A program made the translations under genes and the position numbers. The notes under the pieces are model-generated. The model saw only the letters and a list, made by a program, of their open reading frames with translations. It ran no database searches and was not told the DNA's origin. Below, piece after piece: positions 1 through 7,646 of a stretch of DNA of 44,106 bases; the first letter of the stretch is position 1; each line of letters opens with the position of its first letter. This stretch comes from UBA8653 sp963978155. GTDB taxonomy: Bacteria; Planctomycetota; Phycisphaerae; Phycisphaerales; SM1A02. The stretch is from the NCBI GenBank assembly GCA_963978155.1, contig CAXBRK010000005.1, positions 1 to 44,106 on the forward strand, read 5' to 3'.

Positions 1-687
1 CGTTCCGGGCGATTTCAGTTCTTGCAGCACTAGCAACCCCAGCACCCCCAGAACCAAGGCCCCAACCAGCCAATGCAAAGCATTCTGACGCCGGCGAGCG
101 GCAAGCAACTCACGTCGGAGCTGGGTTGATGTTCGAGAATTGAGCTCCTCTGTGGGCACAGAGGATTCGGCCGCCGCTTCCTCAGACGGCGATACAGATT
201 GCTGGGGCATCGAACGAACATTTGCGGTGTCCCCAAAAGCCGAAGTCTGAGCACCATCAGCGCCAAGTCCCATGCGGTCGCGATCAAGCGAGACCCGGAA
301 TGAGACACCACATGCTCGGCAGCCTTCATCTTCGGCCGAAGCCGGGGCTTGGCAGGCGTGACACAAACCGAAATGATGCGACAGCCCAGGAACTTTCCGG
401 GCCACCGTCCAAAATTGACTCGTGGTCGGCCCACGAACCACATCGGTTGAGCGGATCCGCCCCAATCCCATTTGCCGAACGAGGGTCTCGAACCGCATAC
501 CCGGCGAAAATGGGCGATCCACGCTTCGCACAAACCATGGACCAAGGTCAGCTCTGGTGTGCTCTCTGCTCTCCGGGTCAAGTCGACCGTGGCAGTGCTC
601 ACAGATCTCCGGCAAGTGATTTTTGTGCATGCTTCCGCAGTACGGGCACACCATAAATCTGGGGATGCTCGAAGCGTCCTCGGTCAT
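1..687 (-). CDS. Zinc-ribbon / GYF-like membrane protein, C-terminus cut by window edge
   Basis: The minus-strand frame opens with ATG at 687 and stays open to base 1 (229 codons), so the C-terminus lies outside. Residues 14-32 hold two CxxC pairs (C14/C17, C29/C32), a zinc ribbon; a second set is at C109/C112 and C123/C126. Between them, residues about 49-102 read like a GYF_2-type domain (GPWFVRS, then a conserved ARKVPGL end), known elsewhere as a peptide-binding module at membranes. Residues about 205-223 are strongly hydrophobic and look like one membrane helix. It lies 22 bases after the cytochrome gene on the same strand, so the two are probably co-transcribed. The function is unknown; the domain reading is moderately sure, the reading frame is sure from the spacing of the cysteines. 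Confidence 0.75.
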   Translation of the reverse strand, partial: MTEDASSIPRFMVCPYCGSMHKNHLPEICEHCHGRLDPESREHTRADLGPWFVRSVDRPFSPGMRFETLVRQMGLGRIRSTDVVRGPTTSQFWTVARKVPGLSHHFGLCHACQAPASAEDEGCRACGVSFRVSLDRDRMGLGADGAQTSAFGDTANVRSMPQQSVSPSEEAAAESSVPTEELNSRTSTQLRRELLAARRRQNALHWLVGALVLGVLGLLVLQELKSPGT

Positions 688-709
688 CGTGGTACCAACC
701 TTAGCTTGA

Positions 710-2599
710 TCAACTGGAGTGCTTCGCGCCCTGCGCGATCCATTGTTCGATGATCAAAATTTCTTCTTTGGTCAACCGCTCACCACGTGGTGGCATCGCA
801 CCATCGTCATCTTCAGAGAGCTTGATCCTTTCGACCAACAAGCTGCCCGCGGGGTCACCGGGAAGAATGGTCCACCAATCTTCATCGCCCTCAGGGAAGG
901 CCTCAGCAATGGGCGCAAGCCGAAGTCCACCCTTTTTCTTTTTGGGGCCATGGCAAGAGACACACCGTGCGTCAAAGATGGGTTTGATCTTGGTGAGAAA
1001 ATTGACTTCTTCTGAAGCGAGCTCGGAATCGGCTTCGGGCACTTCTGGCAGAACCGGCTCGGGTTGGACCTCCGCGACGGGCTCCGTCTTGACCACCACT
1101 TCGGGAATGGGCTCACGAACCACCGGAGGAAGACCAGTGATACGAATCTCTGGGTGCATTGATGCAAAGGTGGCCGCATAATCGTCAGTGATGCGCGATC
1201 CCCAAAGATGCAGCCGTTTCAGCGCTTTCAAATTCGCCACGTAGGTCAAAATCGTATTGGTGCATTGGGTCCCGTACAGATTCAAGCGTTCCAGTTTGGG
1301 ACTCCCCTGAAGGACTCGGGAAATGTCGTTGAGTTGCGTCCCCCCCAACCGCAAGTCACGAAGTTCTGGGAAACCAGCCAATTGGGCGAAGCCCTCGTCG
1401 GTGACCGCGGTTCGAGACAAATCCAACCGAACCAGCACTGGCTCCAGGCCACGAAGCAGCTTCAAGTGCTCGTCATTGGCGGCTGGTCGAAGCAAGGAAA
1501 GATTGACCTCCAGACCATAGTGCCGCTGGGCCACGGCTTGCACCACCGCGCCACGATCTCGCAACGCCGCGACGGCACCATCAATCAACGCCTGCTCGGC
1601 TTCGGTTGGCTCCAAGACGCCCAAAGGATCGAGTCGGCGTTCATCGGCGGCCTTGGTCGCCACCCGCTTGATGTGTTCAAGACCTGGGCCGTGCGCGCCT
1701 TCGTTGATCCAAGTGATGACCTTTTGGATCTCATCGGCAGGAACCGCATCGCCTTTGGGAGGCATGGCCTCGTCGTCGTCTCGCGGCAACAACATGCGCT
1801 GCACCAAGAGAGAACTTTCACCATCTCCAGGAAGCATGGTCCAGAAATCCTCATCCCCAACCGGGAACGCCGCGTCGATGGGTTCGAGACGAAGACCACC
1901 CTTCTTTTTTCGTGGCCCGTGGCATTCAACGCAGTACGTCTCCAGGATGGGCTGGATGTCTTTGACAAACTCGATTTTGGTGGGCGTGGAATCTGCTTCA
2001 GGATCTTTGAACCGTGGCTTCGTTTCTTCAGGCACATCGATCGATGAAGGCCCCCCCAAAAGCACTCCGGGAGCAGCACCGACTGGTCTCTCTGATCCAT
2101 TTTCCAAGCGGACCACGCTCTCGGGTGCAGGCTCGGTTTGAGCATTGGCCGCACGCCAACTCTGAATGGGTTCCAACAAGTACCCCTCGCCCCAACTCAT
2201 GGTGCCGCCCAAGTGCCCAGTGACGGCAACCCCGATGGCACCACAAAAAAGCACACCCCGAAAGGCAGAGGTCTTTTGCCTCAACAGCACACACAGAAGT
2301 GTCAAAGCGAGAACACCAACTCCGGTCCAGCGGTGCCACTCCAATGTTGAAGCCATGGCCCGAGAAACAGGATCACGTTCGGACATGGTCCAACCAGCGA
2401 ATGCGGCGGCAAAAGTTGCGGGGAGAGCGAACCAGACCAGCCCCCGCGCCATCGCCCCAACTTCGGGTGAACGTCGCCAAAGGCCGCCCAACTCAGAGAC
2501 GGCCGCAACCACCAACAAAGCCACTGGAAAGTGAACCAGAAGGGGATGACTTCGGCCAACCGTCTGAAGAAGCACATTTTGAAGTTCCGACTCGGCCAT
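710..2599 (-). CDS. Membrane protein with two planctomycete cytochrome c domains flanking an LRR
   Basis: 629 residues. Residues 15-140 form about four hydrophobic helices resembling the DUF2231-type membrane domain. Residues 207-303 are a PSCyt1 cytochrome domain with the haem motif C223-V-E-C226-H227 and a probable axial Met at AMPP (279). Residues 380-490 contain leucine-rich repeats. After a Pro/Glu-rich linker (495-530), residues 533-626 are a second PSCyt1 domain with C546-V-S-C549-H550 and AMPP at 602. The two haem domains are close relatives, sharing the segment after the motif (KKKGGLRL) and the WTxLPGD block. Such proteins are abundant in Planctomycetes; electron transfer at the cell envelope is an inference. 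An AAGGA ribosome site precedes the ATG. It lies downstream of the MerR-like regulator gene on the same strand. Confidence 0.85.
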   Translation of the reverse strand: MAESELQNVLLQTVGRSHPLLVHFPVALLVVAAVSELGGLWRRSPEVGAMARGLVWFALPATFAAAFAGWTMSERDPVSRAMASTLEWHRWTGVGVLALTLLCVLLRQKTSAFRGVLFCGAIGVAVTGHLGGTMSWGEGYLLEPIQSWRAANAQTEPAPESVVRLENGSERPVGAAPGVLLGGPSSIDVPEETKPRFKDPEADSTPTKIEFVKDIQPILETYCVECHGPRKKKGGLRLEPIDAAFPVGDEDFWTMLPGDGESSLLVQRMLLPRDDDEAMPPKGDAVPADEIQKVITWINEGAHGPGLEHIKRVATKAADERRLDPLGVLEPTEAEQALIDGAVAALRDRGAVVQAVAQRHYGLEVNLSLLRPAANDEHLKLLRGLEPVLVRLDLSRTAVTDEGFAQLAGFPELRDLRLGGTQLNDISRVLQGSPKLERLNLYGTQCTNTILTYVANLKALKRLHLWGSRITDDYAATFASMHPEIRITGLPPVVREPIPEVVVKTEPVAEVQPEPVLPEVPEADSELASEEVNFLTKIKPIFDARCVSCHGPKKKKGGLRLAPIAEAFPEGDEDWWTILPGDPAGSLLVERIKLSEDDDGAMPPRGERLTKEEILIIEQWIAQGAKHSS

Positions 2600-2650
2600 A
2601 ACTCATCCTTCGCTTTCTACGAAGAGAGTTTATCGCGAGAGGAGCAGAAT

Positions 2651-3547
2651 TCAGGCGTTTGGGACGCGAAGTCCACGTGAGAAAAGAACCATCTCTCGCA
2701 TGGTTGTGGCGGCATGCACGCCGGGAATGCCCCGAGTCAGCTCTTCGGGCAGCTTTCGTCCGCCCACCACCACAGAACCGTTCATCCCCAGCATCGTCTC
2801 GGAAAGCATCTCCAAGCCCTGACGGATATTGGCCTCGGGAGATTCGACGGAAACGCTGACCCAAACCAATTTGGCTTTGGCTCGCACCGCGGCGGTTCGC
2901 AGGACCTCAAACGGGGAGCTTGGCCCCAAGTTCGCCGTCCGCCAGCCATCGCCCAAGAGCGAGAGTGCGGCACAGAGGGAAGGCACCAAGTAAGGGTCGC
3001 CCGGAGGGGCCCCACCAATCGCGACCGGCGCGGTCTCGGGAGACTGCACCATGCGGCGAAGTTGTTGCAACGCCTGCAGAATGATGTCGACGGAACGGTG
3101 TTCTTCAGCAATGCGAAGATTCTTCTCTTGGCCGTCAGAGGTTTGAGCCCAGGCGTGGCCGACCTGCTCGAGGCAATGCCGAACGGGGCCGTCACACAGG
3201 CTGGCAAAGCTGTTGCCGGAGAGGTACTCGTGGGAGAGGTACCCGATGGCCTCTTCTTCGCGGCCGGACAAGACCATTTCGCTGAAGTACTCGTTCGACT
3301 CCTCGATGCTCTTGGCCGGCCGACTTTGCGTGGTAATACCAAGCATGGACGGATCCACCACAGAGATGCTGGATTCGCGAATGAACCGGACAGCCTCGGC
3401 CAAAGGAATTCTTCGGTGCCCACCGGCAGTGCGAGTGCATTCCAGGCGGCCGGAATCCGCCCAGCGCTTCAGCGAGGACTCGCTGACGCCGGTCGCACGG
3501 GCCAAATCTTTGGGGGAAAGCAACTGCTTCATGGGCAATCTATTCAT
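2651..3547 (-). CDS. MerR-family regulator with B12-binding-like C-terminal domain
   Basis: 298 residues. Residues 8-60 are a MerR/excisionase-type winged helix-turn-helix, with SSLKRWADSGRLECTRT followed by the typical GGHRRIP. Residues about 85-165 form the helical bundle and 174-290 the Rossmann-like part seen in CarH/LitR photoreceptor regulators, which bind adenosylcobalamin. Two hallmarks are altered: the bundle W (W133) and the EH pair (E149-H150) are spaced by 15 residues where CarH has 9, and the lower-ligand ExH/DxH motif reads D184-P185-Y186, so the cobalt-ligating His is absent. It may therefore act without B12 or with another ligand. Start ATG at 3547 follows a weak GGGG; ATG at 3532 is possible. 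It is divergent from the redox cluster starting at 3683, which it probably controls. Confidence 0.8.
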   Translation of the reverse strand: MNRLPMKQLLSPKDLARATGVSESSLKRWADSGRLECTRTAGGHRRIPLAEAVRFIRESSISVVDPSMLGITTQSRPAKSIEESNEYFSEMVLSGREEEAIGYLSHEYLSGNSFASLCDGPVRHCLEQVGHAWAQTSDGQEKNLRIAEEHRSVDIILQALQQLRRMVQSPETAPVAIGGAPPGDPYLVPSLCAALSLLGDGWRTANLGPSSPFEVLRTAAVRAKAKLVWVSVSVESPEANIRQGLEMLSETMLGMNGSVVVGGRKLPEELTRGIPGVHAATTMREMVLFSRGLRVPNA

Positions 3548-3583
3548 AGACCTAAGACCCCTGTCTCGGAGCCAATCGTCCTA

Positions 3584-3596
3584 TTTTGACCCAAAA
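3584..3596. promoter_or_regulatory. Inverted repeat in divergent promoter region, candidate operator
   Basis: TTTTG-ACC-CAAAA is a 13-base inverted repeat inside the 135-base gap between the MerR-like regulator (minus) and the SDR gene (plus). It covers TTGACC (3586-3591), a good -35 element for the plus strand; a -10-like TATACC lies at 3607-3612 with a short spacer of 15. MerR-type regulators usually bind dyads around the -35/-10 region, so this is the most likely operator, but binding is inferred. Confidence 0.45.
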
Positions 3597-3682
3597 CAGG
3601 AGGGAATATACCCTTTGGGGCGGCTGAATCGACTATCCCGCCCAATTCGGCCATTCCCTTCCGGGCTCGCCTAGCATCATCC

Positions 3683-4414
3683 ATGCAAGGCACCCGAATC
3701 GTTCTCATTGGTGGATCCGGTGGCATCGGCCACGCGACCGCTTCTCAACTCATGGCCCGCGGGGCTCAGGTCTCCATCACGGGGCGAGATCCCGAACGGC
3801 TCAAGGCCGCCACCACCACGTTGGGCTGCGAGGGTCACGTCCTCGAGGCGAATGATTTTGAAGCCACCACCAAAGTCCTTGAAGCAGCAAGCCAAAGCAT
3901 GGGAGGGTTGGATGCGGTGGCTTGTTTGGCGGGGTCCATCCTTCTCAAGCCAATCACCATGACTTCTCAGCCCGAATACGAAGAGACCATCCTTCGAAAT
4001 TTGACCACAGCATTCTCGGTGACCAGAGCCGCCATTCGTCTTCTGACAGACGGCGGAAGCATTGTCCTGATGAGTTCCGCAGCCGCCAGCATGGGACTCC
4101 CCAACCACGAAGCCATCGCGGCGGCCAAAGGTGGCGTGGAAGGACTCGTTCGTTCCAGCGCTGCGACCTACGCCCGCAAAGGCATTCGAATCAACGCCAT
4201 CGCACCAGGTCTGGTGGATACCCCGTTGGCTTCCAGAATCACCGCCTCGGAACGGACGTTGGAACATTCCAAGAACATGCACCCCTTGGGCAAAATTGGA
4301 GCACCCGAAGACGTGGCCAACATGTTGACCTTCCTGTTGGACCCGACCAACAGCTGGATCACCGGCCAAACCTTTGGGGTTGATGGTGGCCTCTCCCAGA
4401 TCCGCATTGGATAA
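3683..4414 (+). CDS. SDR-family protein lacking the catalytic tyrosine
   Basis: 243 residues with a Rossmann fold. The nucleotide loop is GGSGGIG (10-16), and the C-terminal end (ITGQTFGVDGG) is typical of classical short-chain dehydrogenases. The Ser is present (S132) and the Lys is present (K149), but the Tyr four residues before the Lys is Ile145 (NHEAIAAAK), and the NAG motif reads CLAG. From memory, a subgroup of SDRs with NHEAIAAAK occurs near light-induced MerR genes, so the loss may be conserved rather than a decay. Normal dehydrogenase chemistry is doubtful. It is the first gene of a four-gene plus-strand run, with 9 bases to the next gene. Confidence 0.85.
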   Translation: MQGTRIVLIGGSGGIGHATASQLMARGAQVSITGRDPERLKAATTTLGCEGHVLEANDFEATTKVLEAASQSMGGLDAVACLAGSILLKPITMTSQPEYEETILRNLTTAFSVTRAAIRLLTDGGSIVLMSSAAASMGLPNHEAIAAAKGGVEGLVRSSAATYARKGIRINAIAPGLVDTPLASRITASERTLEHSKNMHPLGKIGAPEDVANMLTFLLDPTNSWITGQTFGVDGGLSQIRIG

Positions 4415-4423
4415 TCAACCACC

Positions 4424-5326
4424 ATGCGTGTTTTGATCAGTGGGGCTTCCGGAATGATTGGCGCGGCGCTCACCAAGAGCTTTGCGGAGCAAGGGCACGA
4501 CGTTCTCACGCTCGTGCGACCAGAATCCAACCGCTCGGGGATTTCGTGGCATCCCGGGGTTGCCCTCGAGGATCATCCCGACTTGGAAGGTCTCGATGCG
4601 GTGGTGCACTTGGCCGGGGCGGGGATTGCCGATCGAAGATGGACCACCGCCCGCAAGAACCTCTTGTGGCACAGTCGAGTGGAATCGACCGCCCATCTTC
4701 GATCCGCTCTTGAAGAACGCAACGCTCCGCCCAAGAGGTTCCTCTGTGCTTCCGCCATTGGCTGGTACGGCCACCGGGACAACGACATCCTTGACGAATC
4801 ATCTTCACCAGGCCATGGATTCTTGGCGAACCTCTGCGCCGCTTGGGAGTCAGCCGCTCAGAGCAACACGATGGCAAGTGCTTGTTTGCGATTTGGCTTG
4901 GTGCTGGATCGATCTGGAGGCGCACTGAAAAAAATGCTCCCCCCTTTTCAACTTGGACTCGGTGGTCCTTTGGGCTCCGGACGCCACTGGCAAAGTTGGA
5001 TTGGTCTCGATGACGCGGTTCGTCACATCATGCATCTCTGCACTGCCCCCGTTGAGGACGTTCGCGGCGTGCACAACGTGGTCGCGCCCGAGCCCATCCA
5101 ACAACGAGATTTTGCTTTAGCGCTTGGCAAGGCACTGAAGCGTCCCACATGGTTGCCCGCACCGCGCTGGGCGGTGCAACTGTTGTTTGGCGACATGGCC
5201 AAAGAAGCTCTGCTCGCATCAACCCGCGTGATCCCCACCAGAAGACTGAAAGAGGGTCCCTCATTTTTGACCCCAGATCTCGAAGATGCGCTTCGTCATG
5301 CCCTCCGCAAGGCGTCAGACCGATGA
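4424..5326 (+). CDS. TIGR01777 / YfcH-family NAD(P)-binding epimerase-like protein
   Basis: 300 residues, the usual length for the family. The N-terminus MRVLISGASGMIGAAL carries the nucleotide-binding glycine loop; VVHLAGAGIADRRW and the SAIGWYG segment are signatures of the TIGR01777 (SDR39U1) group. The C-terminal part from about residue 210 matches the family-specific domain (GVHNVVAPEPIQQRDF, then LPAPRWAVQLLFGDMA). The substrate of the family is not established. The stop codon overlaps the next start (ATGA, 5323-5326), so translation is coupled to the FAD oxidase downstream. Confidence 0.9.
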   Translation: MRVLISGASGMIGAALTKSFAEQGHDVLTLVRPESNRSGISWHPGVALEDHPDLEGLDAVVHLAGAGIADRRWTTARKNLLWHSRVESTAHLRSALEERNAPPKRFLCASAIGWYGHRDNDILDESSSPGHGFLANLCAAWESAAQSNTMASACLRFGLVLDRSGGALKKMLPPFQLGLGGPLGSGRHWQSWIGLDDAVRHIMHLCTAPVEDVRGVHNVVAPEPIQQRDFALALGKALKRPTWLPAPRWAVQLLFGDMAKEALLASTRVIPTRRLKEGPSFLTPDLEDALRHALRKASDR

Positions 5327-6525
5327 CGGTCGTGGTGATCGGGGCCGGCCTCTCCGGCTTGGCCGCCGCAAGAACCCTGCAACGGTCGGGGCAAGAAGTC
5401 ATGGTGCTCGAACAAGCGTCCGAGATCGGCGGTCGAGTGCAGACCCTCGATATCGACGGCTACCGCGTGGACAAAGGCTTCCAAGTGCTTCTGACGGCCT
5501 ACCAAGAAGCCGCGGAGGTTTGGCCAGAGCATGAGATGGATCTCTTTCCATTTGCCGCGGGTGCCGTCATCCACGGCCATGAAGTCAAACAGGTCTTCGA
5601 CCCTCTGCGTCATCCCAGCAAAGTATGGCGAACGGTGGGATCAAAGCTCTTCACCGTGCGGGACATCAAATCTCTCCTGAGCCTTCGCCTCGGCCTGCAA
5701 GGCATCCGTGGTCTTCCCGAAGATGCCAGCGCCGAACAAGCCCCGGAATTCCTCGACCGACTTGGCTTTTCCGAACGGTTCACCAATGCCTTCTTTCGCC
5801 CGTTTCTCGGTGGTGTGTTCTTGGACGAGTCCTTGTCGGTCCCAGCTGATGCGGTGCGTTTTGTTCTGGCCATGTTCGCTCGGGGCGAGGCGGCTCTCCC
5901 TGCTCGGGGGATGTCCGCGTTGCCCGCACACCTCAGCCAAGGCCTTTCGGTCAGGTGCAACTGCACCGTCACCGATGTTGAACCCAACAAGGTGATCGTC
6001 GACGGTGGCGAAGTCATCAATGCCCAGGCCATCATCGATACCAGGCCTCCGACTTCGACCGCTTGGCGATCAACCCAAATGATGGCGTTCGCGAGTCCGG
6101 TACCACAGGACACCACGCCGGTCCTGCACCTGGCCAACCTGCACGAGCAGCCAGATGCACCGATCCTTCACGCCTGCGCCCCCAGCCTCGTGGCCCCGGA
6201 CTACGCCCCCCCCGGGAAAGCGGTGGTGTATGCCACCCTTCGGACCGATCGCCCCCCTTCAACCGTTGAAGAGGTCCGCCAAACGCTGGCCGGTTGGTTC
6301 GATCTTCCGGCAGACCACATCGAACACCTCACCACGGTCGAGGTGCGGCAAGCGCTCCCGGAGTCGCCATGCCGGGCGAGCCAGGAAGCAAGAGATCAAG
6401 GCCTCTACCGCAGCGGCGACTGGACCACCCACGCCTCCATCGAAGGCGCTCTGCGATCAGGCAGGATTGCGGCCGAGGCAGTGATCCAAGACCTGGAAGC
6501 AAAGTCCCCAGCCAGGACTGCGTAA
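5323..6525 (+). CDS. FAD-dependent amine oxidase / phytoene desaturase-like oxidoreductase
   Basis: 400 residues when started at the ATG at 5323 that overlaps the previous stop; the frame is open further upstream, but that part is inside the epimerase gene. The N-terminus VVVIGAGLSGLAAARTL is an FAD-binding dinucleotide loop, followed by a Glu that binds the ribose (VLEQ) and the GGR motif (EIGGRVQTL). The C-terminal SGDWTTHASIEGALRSGRIAA is the second FAD-binding motif of the flavin amine oxidase / carotenoid desaturase superfamily. No carotenoid synthase gene is nearby, so a desaturase role is uncertain. Related flavoproteins often sit in light-regulated clusters beside TIGR01777 and SDR genes, which fits this operon. 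Confidence 0.85.
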   Translation: MTVVVIGAGLSGLAAARTLQRSGQEVMVLEQASEIGGRVQTLDIDGYRVDKGFQVLLTAYQEAAEVWPEHEMDLFPFAAGAVIHGHEVKQVFDPLRHPSKVWRTVGSKLFTVRDIKSLLSLRLGLQGIRGLPEDASAEQAPEFLDRLGFSERFTNAFFRPFLGGVFLDESLSVPADAVRFVLAMFARGEAALPARGMSALPAHLSQGLSVRCNCTVTDVEPNKVIVDGGEVINAQAIIDTRPPTSTAWRSTQMMAFASPVPQDTTPVLHLANLHEQPDAPILHACAPSLVAPDYAPPGKAVVYATLRTDRPPSTVEEVRQTLAGWFDLPADHIEHLTTVEVRQALPESPCRASQEARDQGLYRSGDWTTHASIEGALRSGRIAAEAVIQDLEAKSPARTA

Positions 6526-6537
6526 CATCAGTAAAGA

Positions 6538-7554
6538 ATGAACGACCCCATTCTCATCATTGGAGCCGGACTCTCTGGTTTGGCCGCCGCGCAAACGCTG
6601 CACACCCTTGGGGAATCTGTTGTTGTCGTCGAAAAAGCCCGAGGGCCTGGTGGGCGAATGAGCACGCGACGCGAACAGTTGGGGGAGCACGCCGTGTCTT
6701 TCGATCATGGTGCCCAATTTCTTCGGGGGCACGACCCGGGCTTTCGCCAAGTCATGGATGCTTGGGAACGCGACCGATGGATTGCACCCTGGCGCGGTCA
6801 ATTTGTTCGGATCGAAGGGGAGACCTTGGCCGCCGAAGAAGGTCGCCTTCGGTACACCCCAGGACCCGGCATGAACCGAATCTGTCAGGAATACGCGGAT
6901 CGGCTCAAAGAACACGTGCGGTACCAGACTCGCATCACCCAACTTCAAGAGGATGGTGGACGCATTCTTGCCTCCACGGAAGATAGCGCACCGGTCGGCG
7001 CGTTCCGCGCTGCCATTTGCACCGCACCAGGACCACAGACCGCCCAACTTCTTGAAGGATTTCGTCCCGCGCTGGCCTCAGCCGCCGCATCCACTTCGTA
7101 CGCGCCGTGTTTGGCTGTGATGGTTGCTTTTTCAGAACGTCCAAAGGTGGAGTGGTGTGCGGCCAGTATCAACAGTGGTCCATTGAGCTATGTGGCCGAA
7201 GACAACGCAAGACCTGGCCACCAACAGCCAATGGGGCCCTCACGCTGGATCCTGCACGCTTCCCCAGGTTGGAGCACTGAGCACCTTGAAGAAGATCCCG
7301 AGGTCTTTGCCCCATTGATGCTTGAAGCGTTTGGGCAACTCCCCGGCGTCAAAGAGCTCGATCAACCCGTGCATCTGCGAGGACACCGATGGCGATTTGC
7401 CTTGGTTGAGAAGACCACCACAGCCTCGACCGCCCAAGTCGAAGGCACCCCTCCCGTCGCCATCGCCGGGGATTGGTGCGAGGGCCCCCGAATTGAAGCG
7501 GCTTGGTGCTCTGGGGTTCGAGCCGCCAGTGCCATACGAAAAGCGTTGATGTAA
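6538..7554 (+). CDS. Renalase-like NAD(P)/FAD-dependent oxidoreductase
   Basis: 338 residues. The N-terminal IIGAGLSGLAAAQTL is the FAD-binding loop, followed by VVEKARGPGGRMSTRR, the GGRM(S/A)TRR motif characteristic of the COG3380/renalase-like group, and FDHGAQFL. The C-terminal IAGDWCEGPRIEAAWCSG is the family's second FAD-contact region. The physiological substrate in bacteria is unclear; oxidation of reduced nicotinamide isomers is known for some renalases. It follows the previous FAD protein by 12 bases and ends the plus-strand cluster that begins at 3683. Confidence 0.85.
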   Translation: MNDPILIIGAGLSGLAAAQTLHTLGESVVVVEKARGPGGRMSTRREQLGEHAVSFDHGAQFLRGHDPGFRQVMDAWERDRWIAPWRGQFVRIEGETLAAEEGRLRYTPGPGMNRICQEYADRLKEHVRYQTRITQLQEDGGRILASTEDSAPVGAFRAAICTAPGPQTAQLLEGFRPALASAAASTSYAPCLAVMVAFSERPKVEWCAASINSGPLSYVAEDNARPGHQQPMGPSRWILHASPGWSTEHLEEDPEVFAPLMLEAFGQLPGVKELDQPVHLRGHRWRFALVEKTTTASTAQVEGTPPVAIAGDWCEGPRIEAAWCSGVRAASAIRKALM

Positions 7555-7615
7555 TCCGAGACCGAAGAACTTTTTCACTGTTTGATCCAGAAGACTCCAC
7601 GGCGAGGCATGCTTC

Positions 7616-7641
7616 CTCCTCATCGAGAACCGAATGAGGAG
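7616..7641 (+). promoter_or_regulatory. Hairpin that covers the ribosome-binding site of the next gene
   Basis: CTCCTCAT (7616-7623) is the exact complement of ATGAGGAG (7634-7641), with a 10-base loop. The right arm contains the GAGGAG ribosome-binding site, five bases before the GTG start at 7647. If formed, the hairpin would block initiation. This is seen in the sequence; a regulatory role is inferred. Confidence 0.5.
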
Positions 7642-7646
7642 TCAAC

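Noticed and set aside
30..602. A 190-codon open frame on the minus strand
   Set aside because: It is in a different frame from the 229-codon coding frame 1-687, whose cysteine pairs and GYF-like motif show that it is the real one.
1208..2047. A 279-codon plus-strand frame within the cytochrome gene
   Set aside because: It is antisense to a gene with two haem motifs; no domain, no ribosome site.
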